A stretch of DNA of 48,862 bases from Sphingomonas sanguinis NBRC 13937 (GTDB lineage Bacteria; Pseudomonadota; Alphaproteobacteria; Sphingomonadales; Sphingomonadaceae). The stretch spans positions 1 to 48,862 of the forward strand of contig NZ_BCTY01000027.1 of assembly GCF_001591005.1 (NCBI RefSeq). The letters run 5' to 3'. Position numbers and translations under genes: made by a program. The notes under the pieces were generated by a model. That model was not told the origin of the DNA. It searched no databases and saw only the letters and a program-made list of their open reading frames with translations. Positions 36,792-45,160 of the stretch are shown one piece after another; the stretch's first letter is position 1, and each line of letters begins with the position of its first letter.

Positions 36792-38084
36792 TCAGGCATC
36801 GAGATTCTCATGTCGCACCCCCGTGGGCAGCGACCGGATATGGATGTCGCGCTGGGGATAGGGCAGGCCGATGCCATGCTCCTTGAACAGGAACCACAGG
36901 CGGTTGAGCACGTCGGAACGGACATTGCCGACGCCGCTTTCCGGGTCGCTGATCCACGCCAATATCTCGTGCTGGAGCGCATAGTCGCCAAAGCTCATCA
37001 GCCAGACGGTCGGCTTGGGGCTTTTCAGGACGCGCGGTGATTCGCGCGCGGCGCGCAGCATCAGTTCCTGCGCCAGCTTCAGGTCGTTGTCATAGGCGAT
37101 GGACACGGGAATGCGGACGCGGACGTTGCGGTCGGAATAGGACCAGTTCTCCACCTCCTGCGTCATCAGATTCTCGTTGGGAATCAGATGCTCCTTGCCA
37201 TCGCGGGTGATGATCGAGACGGCGCGTACGCCGATCTTGTTCACCCAGCCGATCTCATTCTGGAGCGCGATGACGTCGCCCGGCTTGATCGAGCGGTCCA
37301 TCAACAGGATGATCCCCGCGATCAGGTTGCCGATCGTCTTCTGCAATCCGAAACCGATCGCCAGGCCGAAACCGCCCGAGAACAGCGCCAGGCTGGTCAG
37401 GTCGATCTCCAGCAGGTCCATCGCGAAGAAGAAGGCGAGGACGACGATGGCGATGCTGGCGAGTTTCTGCGCCAGCAGCTTCTGCGTCGGGTCCAGTCCG
37501 CGCGCATGGCCGATCCACTGCTCGGTGATCCGCGTGACGGCGCGGGTGACGGCGAGGATCGCGACCACCGTGACCAGCATCGTCACCAGCAGCATGACCG
37601 AGAATCGCCGCGACCCGACGGTGAAGCCGATCTGCTCGGCCAAGCGGCTGACCGGCTCCAGCCCACCGATCTCGCGGCTGAACAACGCCACGAAACACAC
37701 GATCGCAAAGACCCAGGCCAACCAGCGCGGCAGGTTGAGCCCACGCAAGAGCTGGAACCCCGCCCGCGCCACCGACGCGCCCAGCGCCAGCCCGATCGGC
37801 ACGCCCGCCAGCGAGTCCCAGGGCCAGATCGCACCCAGCGTCATCAGCAGGAAGGCGGCGGTGCCATGCCGGGTGATCGCGCAGATGCGGGCGTGCAGCG
37901 CCTCGCCTTTCGCGATGGCGAAGCGCTGCACCATCGCGGCGATGGGCGGGCCGAGCTTGCGCCCCGCGACGACGCCGCCCGCCAGCATCGCCAGCGTCAG
38001 GACCGAGGCGACCGCCGCCTCCATGGCTTCGGCGCGGGTCGGCAGTTCGATGCCGCTCGCCTGAAGCCATTCGAACAGGGTCAT
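36792..38084 (-). CDS. MscS-family mechanosensitive ion channel
   Basis: 430 aa. About five N-terminal hydrophobic segments precede the MscS core: the Gly/Ala-rich pore helix and its continuation (SGGFGLAIGFGLQKTIGNL), the beta domain (RSIKPGDVIAL, VNKIGVRAVSIITRDGKEHLIPN, in part) and an alpha/beta C-terminal domain with RIPVSIAYDND and FLFKEHGIGLPYPQRDIHI. It gates under membrane tension to release solutes after hypo-osmotic shock. Longer than E. coli MscS (286 aa) by the extra N-terminal helices. The start overlaps the metC stop by 4 nt. Confidence 0.92.
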   Translation of the reverse strand: MTLFEWLQASGIELPTRAEAMEAAVASVLTLAMLAGGVVAGRKLGPPIAAMVQRFAIAKGEALHARICAITRHGTAAFLLMTLGAIWPWDSLAGVPIGLALGASVARAGFQLLRGLNLPRWLAWVFAIVCFVALFSREIGGLEPVSRLAEQIGFTVGSRRFSVMLLVTMLVTVVAILAVTRAVTRITEQWIGHARGLDPTQKLLAQKLASIAIVVLAFFFAMDLLEIDLTSLALFSGGFGLAIGFGLQKTIGNLIAGIILLMDRSIKPGDVIALQNEIGWVNKIGVRAVSIITRDGKEHLIPNENLMTQEVENWSYSDRNVRVRIPVSIAYDNDLKLAQELMLRAARESPRVLKSPKPTVWLMSFGDYALQHEILAWISDPESGVGNVRSDVLNRLWFLFKEHGIGLPYPQRDIHIRSLPTGVRHENLDA

Positions 38085-39277
38085 CCGCGCGCTGCCCGGA
38101 AGCGGGCCAGCCCCCGGTCGAGATCGGCGATCAGGTCGTCCGTGTCTTCCAGCCCGATCTGGAGCCGGATCAGCGGCCCGGCGAATTCGCGCCTCGTCAC
38201 GCTGCGATAGCGATGCGGGTCGGCGGGGATGGCCAGGCTCTCATACCCGCCCCAGCTGAAGCCGAGGCCGAAATGCGCCAGCCCATCGAGCATCGCGGTA
38301 CGCGCGGCGTCGTTGCCGCCGTCGAGTACGAAGGCGAACAGTCCGCTCGACCCCAGGAAATCGCGCGCAAAGACCTCATGGCCGGGGCAGGAGGGAAGGG
38401 CGGGGTGAAGCACCTGCGCTACGCCCGGCTGTTCGGCCAGCCACTTGGCGATGGTCAGCGCGCTCTGCTGATGCTGGGCAAGGCGAACGCCCATGGTGCG
38501 CAGCCCCCGGCTGCCCAGATAGGCGTCGTCGGGGCTGGCGACCTGGCCCAGCTGGAAACTCGTGTCGCGGAGCGCCGCCCAGTGCGAAGGCGCGGCGGTT
38601 ACCGACCCCAGCATCGCGTCCGAATGGCCGACGATGTATTTGGTGCAGGCCAGCACCGTCAGGTCGACACCCTTGGCGATGGCGGGGAAGAACAGCGGCG
38701 TCGCCCAGGTGTTGTCGAGGATCGTCGTGATCCCACGCGCCTTGGCGATTTCGACGATGGCGGGAATATCCTGCACCTCGAACGTCAGCGAGCCGGGGCT
38801 TTCGAGGAAGATCGCGCGTGTGGCCGGGCCGATCAGCTCGGCAATGCCCGCCCCGACCAGCGGATCGTAGAAGCGCGTCGTGATCCCCATCCGCGCCAGC
38901 AGTCCGGTCGCCAGCCCCCGTGTCGGGTCATAGGCGCTGTCGACCAGCAGCAGTTCGTCACCCGGCGACAGGACCGACAGCAAGGCCGCTGCGATCGCCG
39001 CCACGCCCGAAGGATAGAGGAAGGTCGCCCCCGCCCCCGGCTCCAGGCTGGTCAGCGCATCGGCCAGCGACCATTGGGTGGGCAGACCCTTGCGACCGTA
39101 GAACAGCGTCTCGTGCAGATCGCCTGCACCGGTGGCGCGCATATGGGCGACATTATCGTACAGCACCGTCGAGCCGCGCCAGACGGGGACGTTGACCACG
39201 CCCTTGGTCCACTCGGGGCGACGGCCCGCCTGGACCAGACGGGTGGCGGGCTTGATGGGCAGGTCGTCGTCGGTCAT
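38081..39277 (-). CDS. metC: cystathionine beta-lyase (Cys/Met metabolism PLP enzyme)
   Basis: 398 aa. PLP fold type I: Lys213 in TVLACTKYIVGHSD forms the Schiff base and Asp188 in ILDNTWATP contacts the ring nitrogen; YGRKGLPT and the SPGSLTFEVQD segment complete the pocket. The VHPxLPSxPGHEVFxRDFxGSxGLF region marks beta-lyase rather than gamma-synthase. It splits cystathionine to homocysteine, pyruvate and ammonia. It follows sseA with a 4-bp gap and overlaps the channel gene, so the three probably form an operon. ATG 39277 chosen; the upstream frame lies inside sseA. Confidence 0.9.
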   Translation of the reverse strand: MTDDDLPIKPATRLVQAGRRPEWTKGVVNVPVWRGSTVLYDNVAHMRATGAGDLHETLFYGRKGLPTQWSLADALTSLEPGAGATFLYPSGVAAIAAALLSVLSPGDELLLVDSAYDPTRGLATGLLARMGITTRFYDPLVGAGIAELIGPATRAIFLESPGSLTFEVQDIPAIVEIAKARGITTILDNTWATPLFFPAIAKGVDLTVLACTKYIVGHSDAMLGSVTAAPSHWAALRDTSFQLGQVASPDDAYLGSRGLRTMGVRLAQHQQSALTIAKWLAEQPGVAQVLHPALPSCPGHEVFARDFLGSSGLFAFVLDGGNDAARTAMLDGLAHFGLGFSWGGYESLAIPADPHRYRSVTRREFAGPLIRLQIGLEDTDDLIADLDRGLARFRAARG

Positions 39278-39281
39278 CGTT

Positions 39282-40127
39282 TCAAGCGTCTTTCGCTTTG
39301 GGGGTGCTGGGGTCGGAGCCCCATTCGGTCCAGCTGCCGTCATAGACCGGCATCAGGCCGCCGATCCGCTCCGCCCCGAAGGCGAGGACGCAGGCGGTGA
39401 TGCCAGAGCCACAGGTGGCGACCATCGGCTTGGCGGGATCGACCCCGGCGGCGGCGAATTCGGCGGCGATGGCGTCCGGGGATTTCCAGCGGCCATCGGC
39501 CTCGAACAGGCGGGAATAGGGCAGGTTGATCGCGCCGGGGATGTGGCCGGGCTCGACACCGGGGCGCGGTTCGGGCTCGGCCCCGGCGAAGCGGCCGGGC
39601 GAGCGGGCGTCGACGATCTGGGCATCGCCCGCCTCGACATGGGTGCGGACTTCGCGAAGGCTGCGCACGCGGGCCAGATCGGCTTGCGCGAGGAACAGGC
39701 CGGGGGCTTCGGGCGCGCCCGCCGGGCCGACCGTGACCGGGTGACCGGCGGCGCGCCAGGCCTCCAGCCCGCCATCGAGCAGCGCCACCGATGGCGCGCC
39801 GAACAGGCTGAGCAGCCACCAGACCCGCGCGGCGCTGTGCAGCGGTGAGCGGTCGTAGAGGATGATCCGGTCGGCATGGCCGACACCCGCCTCGCTCAGT
39901 GCATGGGCGAAATGCTCGGCCGGGGGCAACGTCATCGGCAGGTCGCTGTCGGGATCGGCGAGCACCCCCATCGGCAGGAAGCGGGCGCCGGGGATATGCC
40001 CGTCCTCGAAGCCGTGTCGGGCCCTGGTGCCGTCCGGGTCGTCGAGGAAATAGGTAACGTCGAGGATGCGCACGTCCGCCTCGCCTGCGATGGCGGCGAG
40101 CTCTTCCGGGGTGATGAGTGGCGGCAT
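39282..40127 (-). CDS. sseA: 3-mercaptopyruvate sulfurtransferase
   Basis: 281 aa with two rhodanese domains. The first, inactive one has DVTYFLDDPDGTRARHGFEDGHIPGAR (outline); the second carries the catalytic Cys239 in TCGSGITACVLA. The CGSGxTA loop is the mercaptopyruvate type, in contrast to CRKGVTA of thiosulfate rhodanese. It moves sulfur from 3-mercaptopyruvate to thiols or cyanide. Next to metC, it suggests a sulfur amino-acid unit. Confidence 0.93.
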   Translation of the reverse strand: MPPLITPEELAAIAGEADVRILDVTYFLDDPDGTRARHGFEDGHIPGARFLPMGVLADPDSDLPMTLPPAEHFAHALSEAGVGHADRIILYDRSPLHSAARVWWLLSLFGAPSVALLDGGLEAWRAAGHPVTVGPAGAPEAPGLFLAQADLARVRSLREVRTHVEAGDAQIVDARSPGRFAGAEPEPRPGVEPGHIPGAINLPYSRLFEADGRWKSPDAIAAEFAAAGVDPAKPMVATCGSGITACVLAFGAERIGGLMPVYDGSWTEWGSDPSTPKAKDA

Positions 40128-40196
40128 CTTGGGGCTCCTCGGTCGGTGGGTCCGTACCTAGGCGCGTTGGGGGCGGGGTCGCAAGCCAAGCTAAAG

Positions 40197-40301
40197 CCCC
40201 TCTCCCGGCAGGGGGAGGGGTTGGGGAGGGGCTAGGGCCACGGGCGATGGTCTCGGTGAGACGTCATGCCCTCCCCCATCCCCTCCCGTTTACGGGAGGG
40301 G
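40197..40301. repeat. intergenic inverted-repeat element, family A copy 2
   Basis: Same build as 5058-5159: end palindromes (CCCCTCTCCCGG...GGGGAGGGG and CCCCTCCCG-TTTA-CGGGAGGGG), inner arms GGGGAGGGG / CCCTCCCCC, and a spacer that shares GGGCCACGGGCGATGGTCTC with copy 1. The right-hand 22-bp palindrome is identical in the two copies. It lies between sseA and the photolyase gene, which are both on the minus strand. Confidence 0.8.
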
Positions 40302-40326
40302 AGCGGCTAAAGGTGAGCGCGGGGAA

Positions 40327-41859
40327 CTACTCCAACCCCTTCAAATACCCCGCTGCCTGCGCCCGCACCGCCTTGCGGTCCGCCTCCGCCATCCGGTTCC
40401 AGTTCCGGTACGCCATCGCCATCCGCACATTCCCCTCGAACCGCTCTTCGTGCCGCGCGAGGAAGTCCCAATAGAGCGCGTTGAACGGGCAGGCGTCCTC
40501 GCCGACCCGCTGCTTCACGTCGTAGCGGCAGGACCCGCAATAATCCGACATGCGGTTGATATAGGCCCCGGACGACACGTACGGCTTGGACGCGATGATA
40601 CCGCCATCGGCGAACTGGCTCATGCCGACGACATTGGGCAGCTCGACCCATTCATAGGCGTCGATATATATTTCCAGATACCAGCGATGCACCTCCGCCG
40701 GGTCGGCACCGATCCGGATGGCGTAATTGCCCGTCACCATCAGCCGCTGGATATGATGGGCATGCGCGGTGTCGAGCGTCTGGCCCAGCGCCTGCGCCAT
40801 GCAGTGCATGTCGGTCTCGCCCGTCCAGTAGAAGCCGGGCAGTTTGCGATGCGCGTGCAGGAAGTTGCGCTCCACATAATCCGGCCCGACATGCCAATAG
40901 AGCCCGCGCACATATTCGCGCCAGCCGATGATCTGACGGATATAGCCCTCGACCGAGTTGAGGCTGGCGTTGCCGTCCTCGTATTCCCCCTCCGCCATCC
41001 GGCAGAGGTCGAGCGGGTCGAGCAGCCCCGAATTGATATAGGGCGACAGGACCGAGTGCCAGAGCTGGTGCTGGCCGGTCAGCATCGCGTCCTGATAGTC
41101 GCCGAACTTGGGCAGGCCATGCGCCATGAACGCTTCGGCCTGGGCTCGCGCGTCCTCGGCGGTGACGGCATAGGCGAAGCCGTCGAGCGAGCCGGGATGA
41201 TTGTCGAACCGTCCGGCGACGAGCTTCAGCACGTCGCGGGTGATCGCATCGGGCACGAACGTCAGCGGCTCTGGCGGCGTGTCCTTCTTGGGCGCGGGCT
41301 TGCGGTTGTCGGCATCGTAATTCCACTTGCCGCCCTCGGGCTTGTCGCCCTTCATCAACAGGCCGGTCTTGCGGCGCATCAGGCGGTAGAAGAACTCCAT
41401 GCGGAGTTCCTTGCGATCCTTCGCCCAGTCCTCGAACTCGGCCTGGCTGGCGATGAAGCGGGTGTCGGGGCGGATGTCGACGGGGATGCCAAACATCGTC
41501 TCCCATGCCTCCAGCATGGCGGCGACCCGCCATTCGCCCGCCTGGGTCACGACGATGCGTTCGGGATCGTGCCGTTCGACCGCGCGCGCCACCTCGCCGG
41601 TAAAGCTGCCCGCATTGTCGGGGTCGTCCAGCTTGACGTAGTCGACCGTCCAGCCCGCCTTCTTCAAGGCCTCGGCATGGTGGCGCATGGCGGACAGGAT
41701 ATAGGCGATCTTGGCCTTATGGTGGCGGACGTAACCCGTCTCGTCCTCGACCTCCATCATCAGCAGGATCGTGCGCCTGGGGTCCGCGCCCTCCAGCGAT
41801 GACAGATTCATCGACAATTGGTCGCCGAGAATGGGGATCAGCGTTGGCGATTGGGGCAT
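40327..41859 (-). CDS. FeS-BCP type cryptochrome/photolyase (PhrB-like)
   Basis: 510 aa. It belongs to the prokaryotic FeS-cluster photolyase class, of which Agrobacterium PhrB repairs (6-4) photoproducts. Four Cys at 353, 441, 444 and 457 (DMHC, CGSC, DACPFN) match the PhrB cluster ligands Cys350, 438, 441 and 454 with a constant offset of three. The N-terminal antenna domain begins LIPILGDQLSMNLSSLEG; FAD-domain motifs include NSVEGYIRQIIGWREYVRG (in part) and RLMVTGNYA. It uses blue light to reverse UV damage. Its start lies only 20 bp from the divergent queF; AGGA precedes the ATG. Confidence 0.95.
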   Translation of the reverse strand: MPQSPTLIPILGDQLSMNLSSLEGADPRRTILLMMEVEDETGYVRHHKAKIAYILSAMRHHAEALKKAGWTVDYVKLDDPDNAGSFTGEVARAVERHDPERIVVTQAGEWRVAAMLEAWETMFGIPVDIRPDTRFIASQAEFEDWAKDRKELRMEFFYRLMRRKTGLLMKGDKPEGGKWNYDADNRKPAPKKDTPPEPLTFVPDAITRDVLKLVAGRFDNHPGSLDGFAYAVTAEDARAQAEAFMAHGLPKFGDYQDAMLTGQHQLWHSVLSPYINSGLLDPLDLCRMAEGEYEDGNASLNSVEGYIRQIIGWREYVRGLYWHVGPDYVERNFLHAHRKLPGFYWTGETDMHCMAQALGQTLDTAHAHHIQRLMVTGNYAIRIGADPAEVHRWYLEIYIDAYEWVELPNVVGMSQFADGGIIASKPYVSSGAYINRMSDYCGSCRYDVKQRVGEDACPFNALYWDFLARHEERFEGNVRMAMAYRNWNRMAEADRKAVRAQAAGYLKGLE

Positions 41860-41879
41860 GATTATCCTACATAGCCTTC

Positions 41880-42320
41880 ATGAAGCATCTCGGCCAGACC
41901 AGCGCGCTGCCCGCTTCCCCGGAAGAGGCGGTGCTCGATTATGTTCCCAACCCCCGTCCCGGACGGACCTATCTGGTCCGGTTCGCGGCACCCGAGTTCA
42001 CCTCGCTGTGCCCGGTGACCGGACAGCCCGACTTCGCACACCTCGTCATCGACTATTTGCCCGGCGAGACGATCGTCGAGTCGAAGTCGCTGAAGCTGTT
42101 CTTGGGCAGCTTCCGCAATCATGCCGGTTTCCACGAGGATTGCACCGTCGGCATCGGCGAGCGATTGTTCGAGGAAATGAAGCCCGTTTGGCTGCGTATC
42201 GGCGGATACTGGTATCCGCGCGGTGGCATCCCGATCGACGTGTTCTGGCAATCGTCCGCGCCACCGGCCGATCTTTGGCTGCCGGATCAGGGGGTTGCGG
42301 GCTATCGCGGTCGCGGGTGA
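41880..42320 (+). CDS. queF: preQ0 reductase (7-cyano-7-deazaguanine reductase, type I)
   Basis: 146 aa, the single-domain form. Reduces preQ0 to preQ1 with NADPH in queuosine synthesis. Catalytic Cys44 in [15 protein letters not shown], Asp51, the QueF motif [15 protein letters not shown] with Glu67-Ser68, and FHE (84-86) are intact. No other queuosine gene is in the window. It faces the photolyase gene across 20 bp, and no Shine-Dalgarno is visible. Confidence 0.95.
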   Translation: MKHLGQTSALPASPEEAVLDYVPNPRPGRTYLVRFAAPEFTSLCPVTGQPDFAHLVIDYLPGETIVESKSLKLFLGSFRNHAGFHEDCTVGIGERLFEEMKPVWLRIGGYWYPRGGIPIDVFWQSSAPPADLWLPDQGVAGYRGRG

Positions 42321-42441
42321 AAGCCTCCTAACGTCTCATTCATCCCTATATGAAACAGTGGAAATGTTTGAAGTCGATCATGTGTCGCGGTAATTCCGAC
42401 TCATGATCGGCATCTTCGTGATGCGCGTAGGGAACAGGCTT

Positions 42442-43215
42442 GTGCAGAAGATCGTCAAATTTTTCGCGATGATGGCGGCGACGCTCGTCGGTCTGGGTGC
42501 GGCGGGCACCGCGAGCGCCAGCCCGACCATCCTGATCAACGATGCCAATGGCAGCCTGGTGTCCTATGACACGGCGACCAAGACCAGCACCGTGCTGGGC
42601 AAGACCGGCACCACGATGTTCGACATCGCGCTTAACAATGGGGGCGATCTGTTCGGCGTGGATGGCGGTTCGCTGTTCAAGATCTCGCAATCGACCGGCG
42701 CGAGCACGATGCTGGGTTCGCTGGGTTCGTTCGTCAATGGTCTGGTCTTCGGGGCGGACGGCACGCTTTTCGGCTCGGGCGACAACAATCTGTACAAGAT
42801 CAACACGACCAATGGTCAGGCCAGCCTGGTCGGCTCGATGGGCGCGCTGCAGTCTTCGGGCGATCTCGCCTTCTTCAAGGGGCAGCTCTACCTCGCCAGC
42901 AATCTCGGCCTGGCCGTGGTCGACCCGACCACTGCCGCGACCCGTCTGATCGGCGGCACGCCCGATATCTTCGGCCTGGCCTCGACCGGTGACACGCTGT
43001 TCGGCGTCAAGGGCACGACGATCTACAATATCGACCCGACGACTGGCCTGGGCATCGGCGTGGCCTCCTATAGCGGCAGCGGTGCTTATGGTGCGGCGTC
43101 GGTGCCGGTCGCGGTGCCCGAGCCTGCGACCTGGGCGATGATGATGCTGGGCTTGGTGCTGGTGGGCTTTGTCCTGCGCCGCCGCGGCCATGCGCCGCGC
43201 GCCGCCATCGCCTGA
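42442..43215 (+). CDS. PEPxxWA-CTERM sorting-domain secreted protein
   Basis: 257 aa. A signal peptide (QKIVKFFAMMAATLVGLGAA) precedes a body of repeating beta units such as LFGVDGGSLFKIS, LFGSGDNNLYKIN and LFGVKGTTIYNID, which look like a small beta-propeller (about five blades, 45-230). The C-terminus is a sorting tag: PEPATWAMMMLGLVLVGF followed by RRRG, the sphingomonad PEPxxWA variant read by an exosortase-type enzyme. No exosortase gene is in the window. The GTG at 42442 with a nearby AGG is preferred; ATGs at 42403 and 42421 are possible. Confidence 0.85.
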   Translation: MQKIVKFFAMMAATLVGLGAAGTASASPTILINDANGSLVSYDTATKTSTVLGKTGTTMFDIALNNGGDLFGVDGGSLFKISQSTGASTMLGSLGSFVNGLVFGADGTLFGSGDNNLYKINTTNGQASLVGSMGALQSSGDLAFFKGQLYLASNLGLAVVDPTTAATRLIGGTPDIFGLASTGDTLFGVKGTTIYNIDPTTGLGIGVASYSGSGAYGAASVPVAVPEPATWAMMMLGLVLVGFVLRRRGHAPRAAIA

Positions 43216-43240
43216 TCCCGTCACCCGACGTGGAAAAGCG

Positions 43241-43271
43241 ACCGGTCGCCCGAAAGGGCGGCCGGTTTTTT
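43241..43271 (+). terminator. intrinsic terminator after the PEP-CTERM gene
   Basis: ACCGGTCGCCC-GAAA-GGGCGGCCGGT is an 11-bp stem with one T-G wobble and a stable GAAA tetraloop, followed by an unbroken T run to 43271. It lies 25 bp downstream of the stop. Confidence 0.88.
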
Positions 43272-43414
43272 CATGGGGTATCGCCAATTCTCGCTTGGAT
43301 AAGGATTTCGCAACCGCTTTAGCGGCAGGAACGACGAGACGGGGCTGGCGATCGGCTCATCGTCGGGCGGGATCGTGCAAAGGCGGCCCTGCCGGTTCGT
43401 GATGGAGTGTTCGC

Positions 43415-44308
43415 GTGAAACATCTGCTCTGGAGCGCCTTTCCTCTTGCCGCGCTGGCGCTGTCCGGCTGCCAGTCCAAGTCCGACGGCCAGTCGGTCGC
43501 GACCGTCGATGGCCAGGCCATATCGACGCAAGGACTGGACGCCGAACTGGTGGATGCGCCGCCGGGTATCGATCGCCTCGCCTATCGCAAGACGATCCTG
43601 CCGCAATTGGTCGACCGCACCCTGCTGGCCCACGCCGCGCAGAAGATGGGACTCGACAAGACTCCCGAATATGCCGCCCGGCGCGAACGACAGGAGCAGA
43701 AGCTGCTGGTCGAGATGCTGGCCGAAAAGCTGGCCAACGCCGTGCCCGTGCCGACCGTCCAGGCGGTCGACGCCTATATCGCGGCGCACCCCTATGAGTT
43801 CGCGCAGCGGCAGAAATTCTATGTCGACCAGATTCGCTTCGCTCAACCGGCGAGCACCGAGGCGCTGCTGTCGCTCGGCCAGTATAAGACGCTGGACGCG
43901 CTGGCCGACGGGCTGACCCGCAATGCTACGCCCTTCAGCCGCGATCATGTCCTGATCGACTCGGCGTTCCTCGAACCCGCCGTCGCGGCGCAGGTCGCCA
44001 AACAGCCTTTGGCCGATCCGATCTTCCTGCCGTACAAGGGCGTCTATACCGCCAATGCGATCATCCAGCGGATGCCGACGCCGATCGCGGGCAATGTCGC
44101 ACGCGGGCTGGCGGGCGAAATCCTGCGACGCAAGGCGATCGCCGATGCGATGGGCCAGACGCTGCAAAAGGCGCGCAAGGACGCCAGCATCACCTATCAG
44201 CCAGGCTATAAGCCCGACGGCAAGGCCCCCGCCGCCAGCAAGGCGATCCAAGACGCCACCGACCGCGCCCCCGGCGGGGCGGCGGCCTCATCGGGCGCGG
44301 GCGGGTAA
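43415..44308 (+). CDS. EpsD-like peptidyl-prolyl isomerase lipoprotein (SurA/PpiC-type fold)
   Basis: 297 aa. Lipobox LALSGC with Cys19, then VATVDGQAISTQGLDAEL, the N-terminal start seen in EpsD and SurA-like proteins, and a helical chaperone part with a degenerate parvulin segment (about 125-210). EpsD family members are known from exopolysaccharide loci that accompany exosortases. Here it sits alone beside a PEP-CTERM protein but with a terminator between them. GTG start with GGAG 8 nt upstream. The C-terminal 40 residues are Ala/Gly/Pro-rich. Confidence 0.75.
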   Translation: MKHLLWSAFPLAALALSGCQSKSDGQSVATVDGQAISTQGLDAELVDAPPGIDRLAYRKTILPQLVDRTLLAHAAQKMGLDKTPEYAARRERQEQKLLVEMLAEKLANAVPVPTVQAVDAYIAAHPYEFAQRQKFYVDQIRFAQPASTEALLSLGQYKTLDALADGLTRNATPFSRDHVLIDSAFLEPAVAAQVAKQPLADPIFLPYKGVYTANAIIQRMPTPIAGNVARGLAGEILRRKAIADAMGQTLQKARKDASITYQPGYKPDGKAPAASKAIQDATDRAPGGAAASSGAGG

Positions 44309-44328
44309 GCCGCGCGCCCGAGGGACGA

Positions 44329-44895
44329 TCAGCGCCCCGACAGGATCTGGAGATCGGTGTAGAGGAACTCACCGGTCGAACACATCACCTGCACCATCGG
44401 GGAGTCGGTCTTCAGCGGAAAGCTTTTCGTGTCGTCGCCGATCGTGACGACGACTTGGCGACCGTCATAGCTCAGGCGAAAGGGCTGAGCGACACCAAGC
44501 TTGTCGGTGACGCTGTGGGGCAGCATGTCGTCATCCCGCCCATTCGCCGTGAAGCCCGACATCTGGACGGGCAGGGGTTTGGTCCCCGGCGTCTTGGCAT
44601 CCATGGCGAGCGCCACCAGTGTGAGACCGGCATAGCTCTCGGGCGATTGGCCGGCCGGTGTGGCGGAGGCGATCGTCAGCTTGGTGGACGGGATATAGGT
44701 CTTGTGCTCGGCCAGCGTATTTAGCTGGACCTTGCCGGTCACGATGAACGGCACCGACTCTACCGGCAGGTTCAATTCCGAAAAATGCCCCGGCGCGCTG
44801 TCGCAGTCATAGCTGATGCCCTTGGCATGGCTGGCCACGGCAAGCGAGCCCAAGGCCAATCCCAGTACGGCGCGGCCTATGATCGATCGCCACAT
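44329..44895 (-). CDS. secreted protein of unknown function
   Basis: 188 aa. A signal peptide ends near VASHAKG. Two Cys in the mature form (SYDCDSA and QVMCSTGE) may pair. The remainder is beta-rich (SYDGRQVVVTIGDD, FPLKTDSPMVQVM) and looks like one compact domain. I do not recognise a family. The ATG at 44895 is set by GGGGGAGAGGG 4 nt upstream; the frame stays open further to 45204, but that part is not coding in character. Confidence 0.7.
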   Translation of the reverse strand: MWRSIIGRAVLGLALGSLAVASHAKGISYDCDSAPGHFSELNLPVESVPFIVTGKVQLNTLAEHKTYIPSTKLTIASATPAGQSPESYAGLTLVALAMDAKTPGTKPLPVQMSGFTANGRDDDMLPHSVTDKLGVAQPFRLSYDGRQVVVTIGDDTKSFPLKTDSPMVQVMCSTGEFLYTDLQILSGR

Positions 44896-45036
44896 CTGTC
44901 CCTCTCCCCCTACGAGGCCGATGATCCCGGCCCCGTCCCCTCGCGTGATAGCTTGGGCATGATATCGTTGCCATAGCGTCATGACGGCGGTGGCGAGGGA
45001 ACAAGGTTTCGATCGCCTATTGTCCATCACGACCTC

Positions 45037-45065
45037 TTGCGGTTGCGGTGCAGCAAATATGTAAT
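45037..45065 (+). promoter_or_regulatory. possible sigma70-type promoter of the GT4-GH130 pair
   Basis: TTGCGG (45037-45042), a 17-bp spacer and TGTAAT (45060-45065) sit in an AT-richer patch about 95 bp before the start codon. The match is partial and rests on eye alone. Confidence 0.3.
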
Positions 45066-45160
45066 ACGGTTTGCAACCTTCCCGGGTCAGGCGGGTTGAC
45101 CTGCTGGCGAGAAAGATCGGCGGACCCGTCACTTTCCTCGCGCCTGCAAGGACATGCGAT

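Noticed and set aside
41860..41879. preQ1 riboswitch before queF
   Set aside because: The gap is 20 bp, too short for the aptamer, and no pseudoknot pattern is visible.
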